From assembly GCA_013298675.1 (NCBI GenBank), contig JAAFIJ010000121.1, positions 1 to 7,577 on the forward strand: a stretch of 7,577 nt of DNA. The letters are read 5' to 3'. Under the pieces are notes generated by a model that was given only the letters and a program-made list of their open reading frames with translations, did not search any database and was not told the DNA's origin. The DNA comes from Rhodobacterales bacterium. GTDB lineage: Bacteria > Pseudomonadota > Alphaproteobacteria > Rhodobacterales > Rhodobacteraceae. Within the stretch, counting starts at the first letter, position 1. Every line of letters starts with the position of its first letter. A program made the position numbers and the translations under genes. This document shows positions 1-6,942 of this stretch, piece after piece.

Positions 1-212
1 CAATGCAGCAGTCCGACAGCGTTTTGCTCGTCATCATCGGACCGGAAAGAGTTGGAACACACCATCTCGGCAAAATTGCCAGTGCGGTGTGCAAAGGTGC
101 CGACGGCTGGGCGCATTTCGTGAATGACGACTCTGACGCCCAACTGGGCTGCTTGCCATGCCGCTTCTGATCCGGCCATGCCGCCGCCGATAATATGTAG
201 AGTTTTTTCCAT
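1..212 (-). CDS. trmFO: TrmFO, folate/FAD-dependent tRNA (uracil-5-)-methyltransferase, N-terminal part
   Basis: This is the first 70 codons of a gene that runs off the left edge. The translation begins MEKTLHIIGGGMAGSEAAWQ, with a GGGMAG Rossmann nucleotide-binding loop at residues 9-14. HEMRP (31-35) and VCSNSFRSDD (about 51-60) follow, and the fragment ends in NAVGLLH; these are signature stretches of TrmFO (formerly Gid). The family methylates U54 of tRNA to m5U in the cytosol, using methylene-tetrahydrofolate and FAD. The ATG at 212 is the first possible start, because an in-frame TAG lies four codons upstream (222-224) and the first beta strand begins immediately after it. No good Shine-Dalgarno sequence is visible in front of it. 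The gene lies downstream of the DoxX gene on the same strand, 68 bases away, with a hairpin between them. The C-terminal half cannot be judged. Confidence 0.93.
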   Translation of the reverse strand, partial: MEKTLHIIGGGMAGSEAAWQAAQLGVRVVIHEMRPAVGTFAHRTGNFAEMVCSNSFRSDDDEQNAVGLLH

Positions 213-244
213 ACCAGCGATCTAGGCAGTTTCGCAGGTTTTGG

Positions 245-273
245 GAAGGGGCCAGCATGGTGCGAGCCCCTTC
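245..273 (-). terminator. GC-rich hairpin after the DoxX gene, possible terminator
   Basis: GAAGGGGC (245-252) and GCCCCTTC (266-273) form a perfect 8-bp stem. The 13-base loop can itself pair GCA (255-257) with TGC (261-263). It lies 8 bases beyond the DoxX stop codon and about 30 bases before the trmFO start, where a terminator would be expected. On the minus strand the stem is followed by CCAAAACC rather than a T-run, so it is not a classic intrinsic terminator. It may end transcription weakly or stabilise the 3' end. Confidence 0.45.
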
Positions 274-280
274 TTTGACA

Positions 281-613
281 TCAGTTTTTGTCGATGGCCA
301 TCGTGCCCGCGCCAAATGCGAACACATAGAGCAGGCCGCCCGCGATCGCGAAGTTCTTGAACGCCATCGTCATCTGCATTTGGTCAGCGGGTTGGAAGTG
401 GTAAAGCAAGGCCGTTACGATACAAAACCCAGCGCCCAGAAGGGCCAAGATCCGCGCCTGATATCCGATGATCAGACCAGCACCCAGCACGATTTCAAAG
501 ATGATTGAAGGCCAAGCAAGGAAAGCAGGCAGACCGCCAGAGGCCAGATAGCCAGCAAAGCCAGCGACGTCGGACAGCTTTCCCGCACCCGCGATGAGGA
601 ACAACAGCCCCAA
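281..613 (-). CDS. DoxX-family membrane protein, start uncertain
   Basis: The product is a small hydrophobic protein of the DoxX family, usually an inner-membrane protein with four membrane segments and associated in some bacteria with quinone or redox functions; its substrate here is unknown. Counting from the TTG at 613, the remainder of membrane segment 1 is at 1-11, segment 2 at about 33-51, segment 3 at 55-73 and segment 4 at 87-107. Typical family stretches are GKLSDVAGFAGYLASGGLP, the AWPSIIFEI that follows, and LYHF with the downstream KNFAIAGG. The true N-terminus almost certainly lies further upstream: the same frame reads KYAPLLGRVLLGLLFL from about 643, which restores segment 1. 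However, no ATG, GTG or TTG occurs in that frame upstream of 613; the only earlier near-cognate codon is a CTG at 628. The ATGs at 675, 651 and 639 are all in another frame. Either a one-base indel has occurred near the start or an unusual start codon is used. The family call is sound; the start is not. Confidence 0.82.
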   Translation of the reverse strand: MGLLFLIAGAGKLSDVAGFAGYLASGGLPAFLAWPSIIFEIVLGAGLIIGYQARILALLGAGFCIVTALLYHFQPADQMQMTMAFKNFAIAGGLLYVFAFGAGTMAIDKN

Positions 614-768
614 AAGGACCCGACCCAGAAGTGGTGCATATTTGGTGACATTCTGCTTAGTTTTATCCTGTTCATTTTCCCATGCCCGATCTCTGAAAAG
701 TACGCCGGGCCGAGCGCAACGATAGCGGGTTTGTTCTGTTGAGAATATGCCAGATAGCGCAAACGTGA

Positions 769-784
769 TGTGCGCATTCGCACA
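769..784. repeat. Short perfect hairpin downstream of the 106-residue gene
   Basis: TGTGCG (769-774) and CGCACA (779-784) form a 6-bp GC-rich stem with a CATT loop on the plus strand (AATG on the minus strand). It lies 14 bases beyond the stop codon of the minus-strand gene ending at 799, so it may mark the end of the gyrA transcript. No T-run follows on the minus strand, which makes it a weak terminator candidate. The rest of the gap between this gene and DoxX (614-798) shows no recognisable gene or clear promoter. Confidence 0.35.
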
Positions 785-798
785 GAAGAAACGACCGC

Positions 799-1119
799 TT
801 AGGGATTAAACAATTTGAACAGCGCGTTCCTTTGGGCCGCAACAAAGCCCGCTTGGTCGGTGCCGTCAAAATACCCTAACTGCATCGCTTTTTCGAAAAA
901 CCCCAAAGCAGGCATATTGTTAGACAGACGCGCTGTACATACTGCCGCCCGAAAGGGGCGGTCGTTTGCGGCGTCTTCGTCCATCATCTGTTCCAACATT
1001 GCGGTCAACTCACCTATCGACCCGGGACTGGGCAGGTTCAGCGCGCGCGCAAGGTCACCATAGGGAATGGTCTGATTCTGCGCGGCCAGCAAGGCCAGCC
1101 GCGCCGAAAGTTCACTCAT
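799..1119 (-). CDS. Conserved-looking 106-residue protein of unknown function, overlapping gyrA
   Basis: This is a soluble 106-residue protein that I do not recognise as a named family. It has no signal peptide or membrane segment. It is probably mostly helical: an N-terminal helix (MSELSARLALLAAQ), then IPYGDLARALNLP at 18-30, whose shape recalls the start of a small winged-helix domain. An acidic helix follows (ELTAMLEQMMDEDAA, 37-51), then RPFRAAVCTARLSNNMPALG (54-73) and FFEKAMQLGYFDG (74-86). The ATG at 1119 overlaps the end of gyrA by 8 bases (ATG inside the last GyrA codons; gyrA stop at 1112-1114), so translation is probably coupled to gyrA. A longer open frame runs back to 1374 inside gyrA, but that part is only a shadow. 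The coupling suggests constant co-expression with gyrase; it does not prove a functional link. A DNA-binding or gyrase-associated role is speculation. Confidence 0.82.
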   Translation of the reverse strand: MSELSARLALLAAQNQTIPYGDLARALNLPSPGSIGELTAMLEQMMDEDAANDRPFRAAVCTARLSNNMPALGFFEKAMQLGYFDGTDQAGFVAAQRNALFKLFNP

Positions 1120-3829
1120 CCGTCTGTTCGGCGACACGTGCGACAGAGACGACTTCCTCGTCGCCGCCAGTGTTGAACACCTTAACCCCACCCGCCGACC
1201 GCGACCGGAACGAAATCTGGTCAACCGGCACCCGGATGGATTGCCCGGTAGAGGTGGCAAGCATAATCTGATCCGACAAATCGACCTTGAAAGAGGCGAC
1301 CAACGGCCCGCCACGCATCGCACCGTCCATCGCCTTAACCCCCATGCCGCCGCGTCCACGCACCGGATAATCATGGCTGGAGCTAAGTTTCCCAGACCCA
1401 GAGGAGGTGATGGTCAAGATCAGATCTTCGCACGCCGACATTTCAGCATAGCGTTCGGTCGATAGCTGACCTGTTGGCGCTGCTTCTTCGTCATCGTCGG
1501 TCTCTGCATCATCTTCAACCGCACCCGCCACCAAACGACGCTGCTTTAGGTAGGCTGCGCGCTCATCAGGACCGGCTTCAAAGTGACGAATGATCGACAT
1601 CGACACAACCTTGTCGCCTGCGCCCACACGAATGCCGCGCACGCCGGTTGAGCCACGAGACTTGAACACCCGAATTTCGGTGGTGGGGAAGCGGATGGCA
1701 CGGCCAAGGGCGGTCACCAACATGATGTCGTCGTTTTCATCCGCAATGGCTGCATTCACCAAGAACACACCTTCAGGCAGGTTCATCGCGATTTTGCCGT
1801 TGCGTTTGACGTTTACAAAATCCGACAGATCGTTTTGACGCACATCGCCGTCAGAGGTGGCGAACACGATCTGCAGGTTATCCCATTCTTCCTCTGGCGC
1901 ATCGACCGGCATCAAGGCCGCGATGCTAACCCCTTGATCAATTGGCAAGATATTGACCATCGCTTTGCCCTTGGCGGTACGACCGGCCAGCGGGAGACGC
2001 CATGTTTTCAGCTTATACACCATGCCATCAGTGGTAAAGAACAGCAGGTTTGTGTGGGTATTGGCCACAAAAAGCGTGGTCACAACATCATCTTCTTTGG
2101 TCGCCATCGACGACAGACCCTTGCCGCCACGGTTCTGACTGCGGAACTCGATCAGCGGGGTGCGCTTGATATAACCACCCGAAGTGATGGTCACGACCAT
2201 ATCCTCGCGCTCGATCAGATCTTCGTCTTCCATATCGCCAGCCCAGTCGACGATTTCGGTCCGACGCGGCACCGCGAACAGGGCGCGTACTTCGCGCAGC
2301 TCATCCGAAATGATCGCCATGATCCGATCGCGAGAGCCCAAAATCTCTAGGTAGTCTTTGATTTTTGACGCAAGTTCTTGCAGCTCGTCGGTGATTTCCT
2401 TGACACCCATCGCGGTCAGGCGCTGCAGACGCAGTTCCAAAATGGCGCGGGCCTGAATTTCCGACAGGTTATAGGTGCCGTCGTCATTCACCGGATGGGT
2501 CGGATCGTCAATCAGCTTGATATAGGGAATGATCTCGCCCGCGGGCCAGCGCCGGGTCATCAAACGTTCGCGCGCCTCGGCCGGATCGGCAGAGCTGCGG
2601 ATCGTGGCCACCACTTCGTCTACGTTCGACACGGCCACAGCCAAACCGCACAGGATATGGCTGCGTTCGCGCGCTTTGCGCAGTTCAAACGCGGTGCGAC
2701 GGGCGACAACTTCTTCACGGAAGGTGATGAAATAGCGCAGGAAATCTTGCAGGGTCAGCTGTTCAGGGCGACCTCCGTTCAGCGCCAACATGTTGCAGCC
2801 AAAGTGGGTCTGCATGGGCGAGAAACGATAGAGTTGGTTCAAAACAACATCTGCCGTCGCATCGCGTTTCAACTCGATTACAACACGCACGCCGATACGG
2901 TCGGACTCGTCTTGGATATGTGCGATGCCTTCGACCCGCTTTTCGCGGACCAATTCGGCGATCTTTTCGATCATTGACGCCTTGTTCACCTGATAGGGAA
3001 TTTCGTCGACAATAATGGCAAAGCGGTCCTTGCGGATTTCCTCTACTCGGGTTTTGGCACGAATGATGACAGAGCCGCGCCCCTCAAAATAGGCTTTGCG
3101 CGCGCCAGCACGGCCAAGGATCGTTGCCCCTGTCGGAAAATCGGGGGCAGGGATGATCTCCATCAACGCTTCCATGCTGATGTCGGGGTTTTCGATCATC
3201 GCAAGAGTGCCGTCGATCACTTCGCCAAGGTTGTGTGGCGGAATGTTCGTGGCCATACCCACAGCAATACCGCCCGCACCGTTGACCAGCATATTCGGGA
3301 AGCGCGCAGGCAGAACCGTGGGTTCACGGTCTTTGCCATCATAGTTATCTTGAAATTCAACCGTGTCTTTTTCGATATCGGCCAACAGAAAGGCCGCGGC
3401 CTTGTCCATTCGCACTTCGGTATAGCGCATTGCCGCAGCACTATCGCCGTCCATAGAGCCAAAGTTGCCTTGACCATCCAAAAGCCGCAGCGACATCGAG
3501 AACGGCTGCGCCATCCGCACCAAGGCGTCATAGATCGCAGAGTCGCCGTGGGGGTGGTATTTACCCATCGTATCGCCGACCGGGCGCGCCGATTTACGGT
3601 AGGGCTTTTCATGGTTGTTTCCGCTTTCGTGCATCGCAAAAAGGATGCGGCGGTGAACCGGTTTCAACCCGTCGCGCAGGTCTGGAATGGCGCGCGAAAC
3701 GATCACGCTCATCGCGTAATCAAGGTACGAGGTTTTCATTTCCGTGACGATGTCGATTTGCGGGCCGGAATGGGTCGGCTTCATCGGAATTTCGTCTGAA
3801 ATATCAGTATCTTCTGGGGTATCGGTCAC
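1112..3829 (-). CDS. gyrA: DNA gyrase subunit A
   Basis: GyrA is the breakage-reunion subunit of DNA gyrase, which with GyrB introduces negative supercoils using ATP. The 905-residue protein is complete. The catalytic tyrosine is Tyr136 in AAAMRYTE (E. coli Tyr122). The quinolone-binding region reads YHPHGDSAIYD at 91-101, with Ser97 and Asp101 matching E. coli Ser83 and Asp87, so it is of the sensitive type. The GyrA box QNRGGKG at 565-571 opens the C-terminal beta-pinwheel and separates it from ParC. Related blade motifs recur near 617, 676, 727, 824 and 877. An acidic insert at about 768-784 (EDDAETDDDEE) interrupts the pinwheel, while the C-terminus lacks a long acidic tail. The start is GTG at 3829, supported by GGAAGG at 3838-3843 with 8 bases of spacing; the N-terminus is about 14 residues longer than in E. 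coli. It lies 143 bases downstream of ocd and overlaps the next gene by 8 bases. Confidence 0.98.
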   Translation of the reverse strand: MTDTPEDTDISDEIPMKPTHSGPQIDIVTEMKTSYLDYAMSVIVSRAIPDLRDGLKPVHRRILFAMHESGNNHEKPYRKSARPVGDTMGKYHPHGDSAIYDALVRMAQPFSMSLRLLDGQGNFGSMDGDSAAAMRYTEVRMDKAAAFLLADIEKDTVEFQDNYDGKDREPTVLPARFPNMLVNGAGGIAVGMATNIPPHNLGEVIDGTLAMIENPDISMEALMEIIPAPDFPTGATILGRAGARKAYFEGRGSVIIRAKTRVEEIRKDRFAIIVDEIPYQVNKASMIEKIAELVREKRVEGIAHIQDESDRIGVRVVIELKRDATADVVLNQLYRFSPMQTHFGCNMLALNGGRPEQLTLQDFLRYFITFREEVVARRTAFELRKARERSHILCGLAVAVSNVDEVVATIRSSADPAEARERLMTRRWPAGEIIPYIKLIDDPTHPVNDDGTYNLSEIQARAILELRLQRLTAMGVKEITDELQELASKIKDYLEILGSRDRIMAIISDELREVRALFAVPRRTEIVDWAGDMEDEDLIEREDMVVTITSGGYIKRTPLIEFRSQNRGGKGLSSMATKEDDVVTTLFVANTHTNLLFFTTDGMVYKLKTWRLPLAGRTAKGKAMVNILPIDQGVSIAALMPVDAPEEEWDNLQIVFATSDGDVRQNDLSDFVNVKRNGKIAMNLPEGVFLVNAAIADENDDIMLVTALGRAIRFPTTEIRVFKSRGSTGVRGIRVGAGDKVVSMSIIRHFEAGPDERAAYLKQRRLVAGAVEDDAETDDDEEAAPTGQLSTERYAEMSACEDLILTITSSGSGKLSSSHDYPVRGRGGMGVKAMDGAMRGGPLVASFKVDLSDQIMLATSTGQSIRVPVDQISFRSRSAGGVKVFNTGGDEEVVSVARVAEQTDE

Positions 3830-3837
3830 GTAGGGCG

Positions 3838-3843
3838 CCTTCC
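3838..3843 (-). promoter_or_regulatory. Ribosome binding site of gyrA
   Basis: On the minus strand GGAAGG precedes the GTG codon at 3829 by 8 bases. It decides the non-ATG start of gyrA; the first in-frame ATG is codon 16 (MKPTHSG) and would still leave the conserved domain intact, but it lacks this signal. Confidence 0.7.
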
Positions 3844-3857
3844 AGTGGGGAGTGCTA

Positions 3858-3896
3858 GATATAGTTGCCTATATCCTACACTATCCAAGCTGTAGG
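3858..3896 (-). promoter_or_regulatory. Two adjacent inverted repeats in the gyrA leader/promoter region
   Basis: Two perfect dyads meet at base 3875. GATATAG (3858-3864) pairs with CTATATC (3869-3875) around a 4-base loop, and CCTACA (3875-3880) pairs with TGTAGG (3891-3896) around a 10-base loop. On the gyrA sense strand the first has the loop GCAA, a GNRA-type tetraloop closed by a G-C pair, so if transcribed it should fold well. The stretch is AT-rich compared with its surroundings and ends 28 bases before the gyrA start. A weak promoter could also lie here: TTGGAT at 3883-3888 and TATATC at 3858-3863 on the minus strand, though the 19-base spacing is poor. The sequence does not decide between operator, promoter and RNA hairpin. 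The rest of the gap, 3897-3972, shows nothing clear and no good terminator for ocd. Confidence 0.4.
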
Positions 3897-3972
3897 GTGC
3901 AATGGGCCCCGGTGGGTCTGGGCTGTGCGGAGGCAAATTGGCACGAATATCACCCGTTTTGACCCGCTGCTT

Positions 3973-5022
3973 TTATCCCTGTGAACGCAGCAGCATCCCG
4001 AACAAATCGCGCGGATCATCGGGATCGGCAATCATATCGAGAGTGTCAAAAAAGCCGGTCTCCTGCAGTTTTGACCTGACATAACGCAGGGCCGAGAAAT
4101 CCTCGATCGCAAAGCCAACGGAATCGAACAGAGTGATCTGTTTGGCGTCACGGCGCCCCGTCGCGTGACCCGCAATTACCTGCCAAAGCTCTGTGACAGG
4201 ATAGTCGGCGTCCAATTGCTGAATTTCACCCTCAATCCGGGTTTGCGGCGGGTATTCGACGAAAATGCCTGAGCGCAAAAGAATGTCGCGGTGCAATTCT
4301 GTCTTGCCGGGGCAATCGCCGCCGACCGCGTTGATATGCACGCCTTCGCCGACCATATTGTCGGTTAGGATGGTGGCATAGAGTTTGTCGGCGGTGACCG
4401 TCGTGATGATCTGCGCGCCCATGATTGCCTCTTGCGCTGTGGCGCAGGCATGGACCCGCAGACCGCGCCCCGCGAGGTTGGCGCTGCATTTTCGCGTGGC
4501 TTCGCTGTCAATGTCGTAAAGGCGAACATCGGTAATTCCGCAGACGGCCTTGAACCCAAGGGCTTGAAATTCAGCCTGCGCGCCGTTGCCGATCAGCGCC
4601 ATCGTTGTTGCCCCTTTGGGCGCAAGCCACTTTGCGGCCATCGCGCTGGTGGCCGCAGTCCGCAGCGCCGTCAGGATCGTCATTTCCGACAACAGCAGCG
4701 GATATCCCGTCGCCACATCGGCCAACAAACCAAAGGCCGTCACGGTTTGCAGGCCCGCTTTGGTGTTGGACGGATGACCGTTGACGTATTTGAACCCGTA
4801 AGTTTCACCGTCCGAGGTGGGCATCAATTCGATAACGCCGACATCAGAATGGCTGGCGATGCGCGGGGTTTTGTCAAATTCGCCCCAACGGAGAAAATCG
4901 GCTTCTATTTCCTCGACGAGATCGCGCAAAACCCGCTCGATCCCCAAGGCATGCACCAGTTTCATCATATTGGCGACAGATACAAACGGGACATAGGCCT
5001 GTTTTGACGGGGACGGAATCAT
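3973..5022 (-). CDS. ocd: Ornithine cyclodeaminase
   Basis: This 349-residue enzyme of the ornithine cyclodeaminase/mu-crystallin family converts L-ornithine to L-proline and ammonia using bound NAD. From memory it aligns almost end to end with the Pseudomonas putida enzyme. Matching stretches are RIASHSDVGVIELMP (54-68), FKYVNGHP (77-84), LRTAATSAMAA (120-130), the NAD-binding loop IGNGAQAEFQ (144-153), ITTVTADK (206-213), NAVGGDCPGKTELH (231-244) and EYPPQTRIEGEIQQL (256-270). Residues expected in substrate binding and catalysis are present: Arg54, Lys78, Arg121 and Asp236. The match to PPQTRIEGEIQQ and GGDCPGKTE favours true ornithine cyclodeaminase over alanine dehydrogenase or crystallin-like relatives. 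The ATG at 5022 comes 10 bases after the ctlX stop, with only a weak GAAAG upstream, so it is probably translated from the operon mRNA. The N-terminus is about 9 residues longer than in P. putida. It is the last gene of the rocF-ctlX-ocd operon and makes its end product. Confidence 0.95.
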   Translation of the reverse strand: MIPSPSKQAYVPFVSVANMMKLVHALGIERVLRDLVEEIEADFLRWGEFDKTPRIASHSDVGVIELMPTSDGETYGFKYVNGHPSNTKAGLQTVTAFGLLADVATGYPLLLSEMTILTALRTAATSAMAAKWLAPKGATTMALIGNGAQAEFQALGFKAVCGITDVRLYDIDSEATRKCSANLAGRGLRVHACATAQEAIMGAQIITTVTADKLYATILTDNMVGEGVHINAVGGDCPGKTELHRDILLRSGIFVEYPPQTRIEGEIQQLDADYPVTELWQVIAGHATGRRDAKQITLFDSVGFAIEDFSALRYVRSKLQETGFFDTLDMIADPDDPRDLFGMLLRSQG

Positions 5023-5032
5023 GGGACAACTT

Positions 5033-5974
5033 TCAAAGAGTGGGCCGCGAAGTCAAATGAATGCCTGCGATCATACAGCGGACAGAACCGCCGGCGTGTT
5101 CAATGGTCGGTACGTTCAACGGCACCAGTGGCAACGACTGCCCGATCCGGGCACGGTTGTCGGCGCTTAGACTGTCATAGGCGCATTGCGACAGGGCCAA
5201 AAAGCGCCCCTCATGCCCGGAAAGTTCAATCGCATTGCCCGCAAACCCCTCAATTTCGGACAAGGACAGCGCGATCACATCGCGCCCGCCCTCGGCCAAC
5301 CGGTCGCTGATTTCGGCGCGGCGGGCGGGATTAATGATCATGTCCAATCCAATCATTGCCATGTCGGTCCCGATGCACATCAACACATTGGTATGATACA
5401 CATCGCGCCCTTGCCGGTCGCGGGCGTCAAAAACCATTGGTTCATAGCCGAAATGCGTGCAAAACCGTTCCAAAGCTATGGGATCCGCCCGGTTTGACCG
5501 CACGGTATATGCGATGCGACCGACGTGATCGAGCACCATCGCACCAGTGCCTTCAAGCGACAAACCATCGTTTTCAAGCCCCGAATAGTCGATGACATCC
5601 TGAACGCGGTATTGTGTTTTGAGCATCTCAATGACATCTGCGCGGCGTTCGCGGCGCCGGCTTGGTGCGTGCATCGGATAGATTGCCACATGGCCGCCGA
5701 CATGGGTGGAAAACCAATTGTTGGGAAAGACCGAGTCTGGCGTGTCACGGCTGCCATCATCGTCAAAGACGTGCACCGTCACACCTCGCGTCCGCAACAC
5801 CGCGACGGCCGTATCAAATTCTGCGCGGGCTTGGTGCGCGGTCGCATCCTGTGCGACATTGATTTGACGTTGGAACGCGTTGTCGGCGGCCGTTTCGGGG
5901 TTGGGATGAAACCGGTGTGGACGAATCATCACCACCGCATCAGGCGCTTGCAGCAAGTTGCGGCGATGCTGCAT
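5033..5974 (-). CDS. ctlX: CtlX-type citrulline hydrolase (guanidino-group modifying superfamily)
   Basis: This 313-residue protein belongs to the amidinotransferase / dimethylargininase / arginine deiminase superfamily and looks most like CtlX, the citrulline utilisation hydrolase (citrulline to ornithine, CO2 and ammonia). Counting from the ATG at 5974, signature stretches are PDSVFPNNWFSTH (79-91), ENDGLSLEGTGAMVLDH (134-150), VYHTNVLMCIG (192-202) and the C-terminal GGSVRCMIAGI (295-305). Cys300 is the expected nucleophile and His194 the general base; Asp80 and Glu141 are likely guanidino- or ureido-group contacts. There is no signal peptide, so it is cytosolic. The start is chosen at 5974: this ATG shares one base with the arginase stop (TGATG) and has GGAG 6 bases upstream, while a TTG one codon earlier is less likely. 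The ocd gene follows after 10 bases. Substrate is inferred from family and context; arginine or methylarginine cannot be excluded. Confidence 0.87.
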   Translation of the reverse strand: MQHRRNLLQAPDAVVMIRPHRFHPNPETAADNAFQRQINVAQDATAHQARAEFDTAVAVLRTRGVTVHVFDDDGSRDTPDSVFPNNWFSTHVGGHVAIYPMHAPSRRRERRADVIEMLKTQYRVQDVIDYSGLENDGLSLEGTGAMVLDHVGRIAYTVRSNRADPIALERFCTHFGYEPMVFDARDRQGRDVYHTNVLMCIGTDMAMIGLDMIINPARRAEISDRLAEGGRDVIALSLSEIEGFAGNAIELSGHEGRFLALSQCAYDSLSADNRARIGQSLPLVPLNVPTIEHAGGSVRCMIAGIHLTSRPTL

Positions 5975-6897
5975 CAAAAGCTCCGTGTCGGGCGGTCAAA
6001 GACTTTGCGACCCATCAAGCTGCCGACAAGATCGACCATCAGTTTAGCCGTGCGCCCACGCTCGTCCAGAAATGGGTTCAACTCTACAAGGTCGAGCGAG
6101 GTGACAAGACCGCTTTCATGCAACAGTTCCATCACCAGATGTGCTTCACGGAATGTGGTGCCGCCCGGTACCGTTGTACCAACAGCGGGCGCGATCGACG
6201 GGTCAAGGAAATCGACGTCCAAAGACACATGCAACATGCCGCCCGCAGCTTGGACCTTGTTCAAAAAGGCGCGCAAGGGGGCGACGATGCCGTGCTCGTC
6301 CAATACCCGCATGTCGTTGATCGCAATGTCGGCTTTCAGCAAGGCCGCATGTTCTGCCGGGTCAACAGAGCGGATACCATACAGGCAAATGTGGTCGGCA
6401 GGGATCGGCACGGGGAAGGGAGGGAAGGGGGCAAATCCTTCACGGCCCGCAATATACGCAACCGGTGTGCCATGCAGGTTGCCGCTGGTGGTGGTCATGG
6501 GGGTGTGAAAATCTGAATGCGCGTCGAGCCATAGAAGATAGAGGGGGCGACCCTGACGCTTGGCATGGTTCGCCGCACCCGCGACGGACCCAAGAGCCAA
6601 AGAGTGATCACCGCCCAAAATCATCGGCATTGCGCCGATCGCCAGGGCGTCCTCGACCTTATCCGCCAACACTTGCGCCCAACCCATCACTTGCGGCAGC
6701 GAATGCACGACGGGATTTGGGCAGCTGACGTCTTGCAATTCTGGCAGGGACACATCACCCCAGTCCTGCAACCCGTGGCCCTGTTCGGAAATGGCTGCGG
6801 CCAGACCTGCCACTCGGTAGGCGGCAGGCCCCATCACGCAACCGGGGCGGCGCTGACCTTCATCAATCGGGGCGCCAATCAGGACTATTTTGGGCAT
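5974..6897 (-). CDS. rocF: Arginase
   Basis: Arginase hydrolyses L-arginine to L-ornithine and urea in the cytosol with a pair of Mn2+ ions. The 307-residue protein has the usual length and all expected metal ligands: His98 in GGDHSLALGS, Asp125, His127 and Asp129 in WLDAHSDFHTP, and Asp227 and Asp229 in SLDVDFLDP. The substrate-binding loop around GNLHGTP (His142), the APAVGTTVPGGTTFREAH segment (237-253) and Glu272 in SLDLVELNPFLDE are also typical. The PAVGTTVPGG motif and LVELNP favour arginase over agmatinase. The ATG at 6897 has a strong AAGGAG with 6 bases of spacing. It is the first gene of the rocF-ctlX-ocd operon: its TGA overlaps the ctlX ATG by one base. Upstream lies a divergent Lrp/AsnC-type regulator, which probably controls it. 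Urea produced here would need a urease encoded elsewhere. Confidence 0.96.
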   Translation of the reverse strand: MPKIVLIGAPIDEGQRRPGCVMGPAAYRVAGLAAAISEQGHGLQDWGDVSLPELQDVSCPNPVVHSLPQVMGWAQVLADKVEDALAIGAMPMILGGDHSLALGSVAGAANHAKRQGRPLYLLWLDAHSDFHTPMTTTSGNLHGTPVAYIAGREGFAPFPPFPVPIPADHICLYGIRSVDPAEHAALLKADIAINDMRVLDEHGIVAPLRAFLNKVQAAGGMLHVSLDVDFLDPSIAPAVGTTVPGGTTFREAHLVMELLHESGLVTSLDLVELNPFLDERGRTAKLMVDLVGSLMGRKVFDRPTRSF

Positions 6898-6910
6898 GAG
6901 ACACTCCTTG

Positions 6911-6920
6911 TTTGATCAAA
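6911..6920. promoter_or_regulatory. TTTGATCAAA palindrome upstream of rocF
   Basis: This is a perfect 10-base palindrome lying 13 bases before the rocF ATG and just upstream of its ribosome binding site. It could be an operator half-site cluster within the rocF leader. A 10-base palindrome can occur by chance, so its role is unproven. Confidence 0.3.
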
Positions 6921-6942
6921 TACTCTTTTCATCTTGCGGCGT

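Noticed and set aside
472..783. 103-residue minus-strand frame containing the ATGs at 651 and 675
   Set aside because: Its C-terminal two thirds overlap DoxX out of frame and look non-coding. Only its first codons matter, as the possible displaced start of DoxX.
1120..1374. N-terminal extension of the 106-residue unknown protein into gyrA
   Set aside because: The extra 85 residues are an out-of-frame read of the GyrA C-terminus; the ATG at 1119 gives a compact protein and a typical stop/start overlap.
1835..2977. Long plus-strand open frames (171 and 199 residues) inside gyrA
   Set aside because: They are shadows of the well-supported gyrA reading frame, a common effect in GC-rich DNA; no domain or ribosome binding site supports them.
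3902..4084. 60-residue plus-strand frame spanning the ocd-gyrA gap
   Set aside because: Its second half is antisense to ocd and the product is low-complexity with no ribosome binding site; I see no real gene in the gap.
5525..6508. 327-residue open frame on the plus strand opposite ctlX and arginase
   Set aside because: It is antisense to two genes with clear catalytic motifs, its translation is arginine-, histidine- and cysteine-rich low-quality sequence, and it has no recognisable domain.
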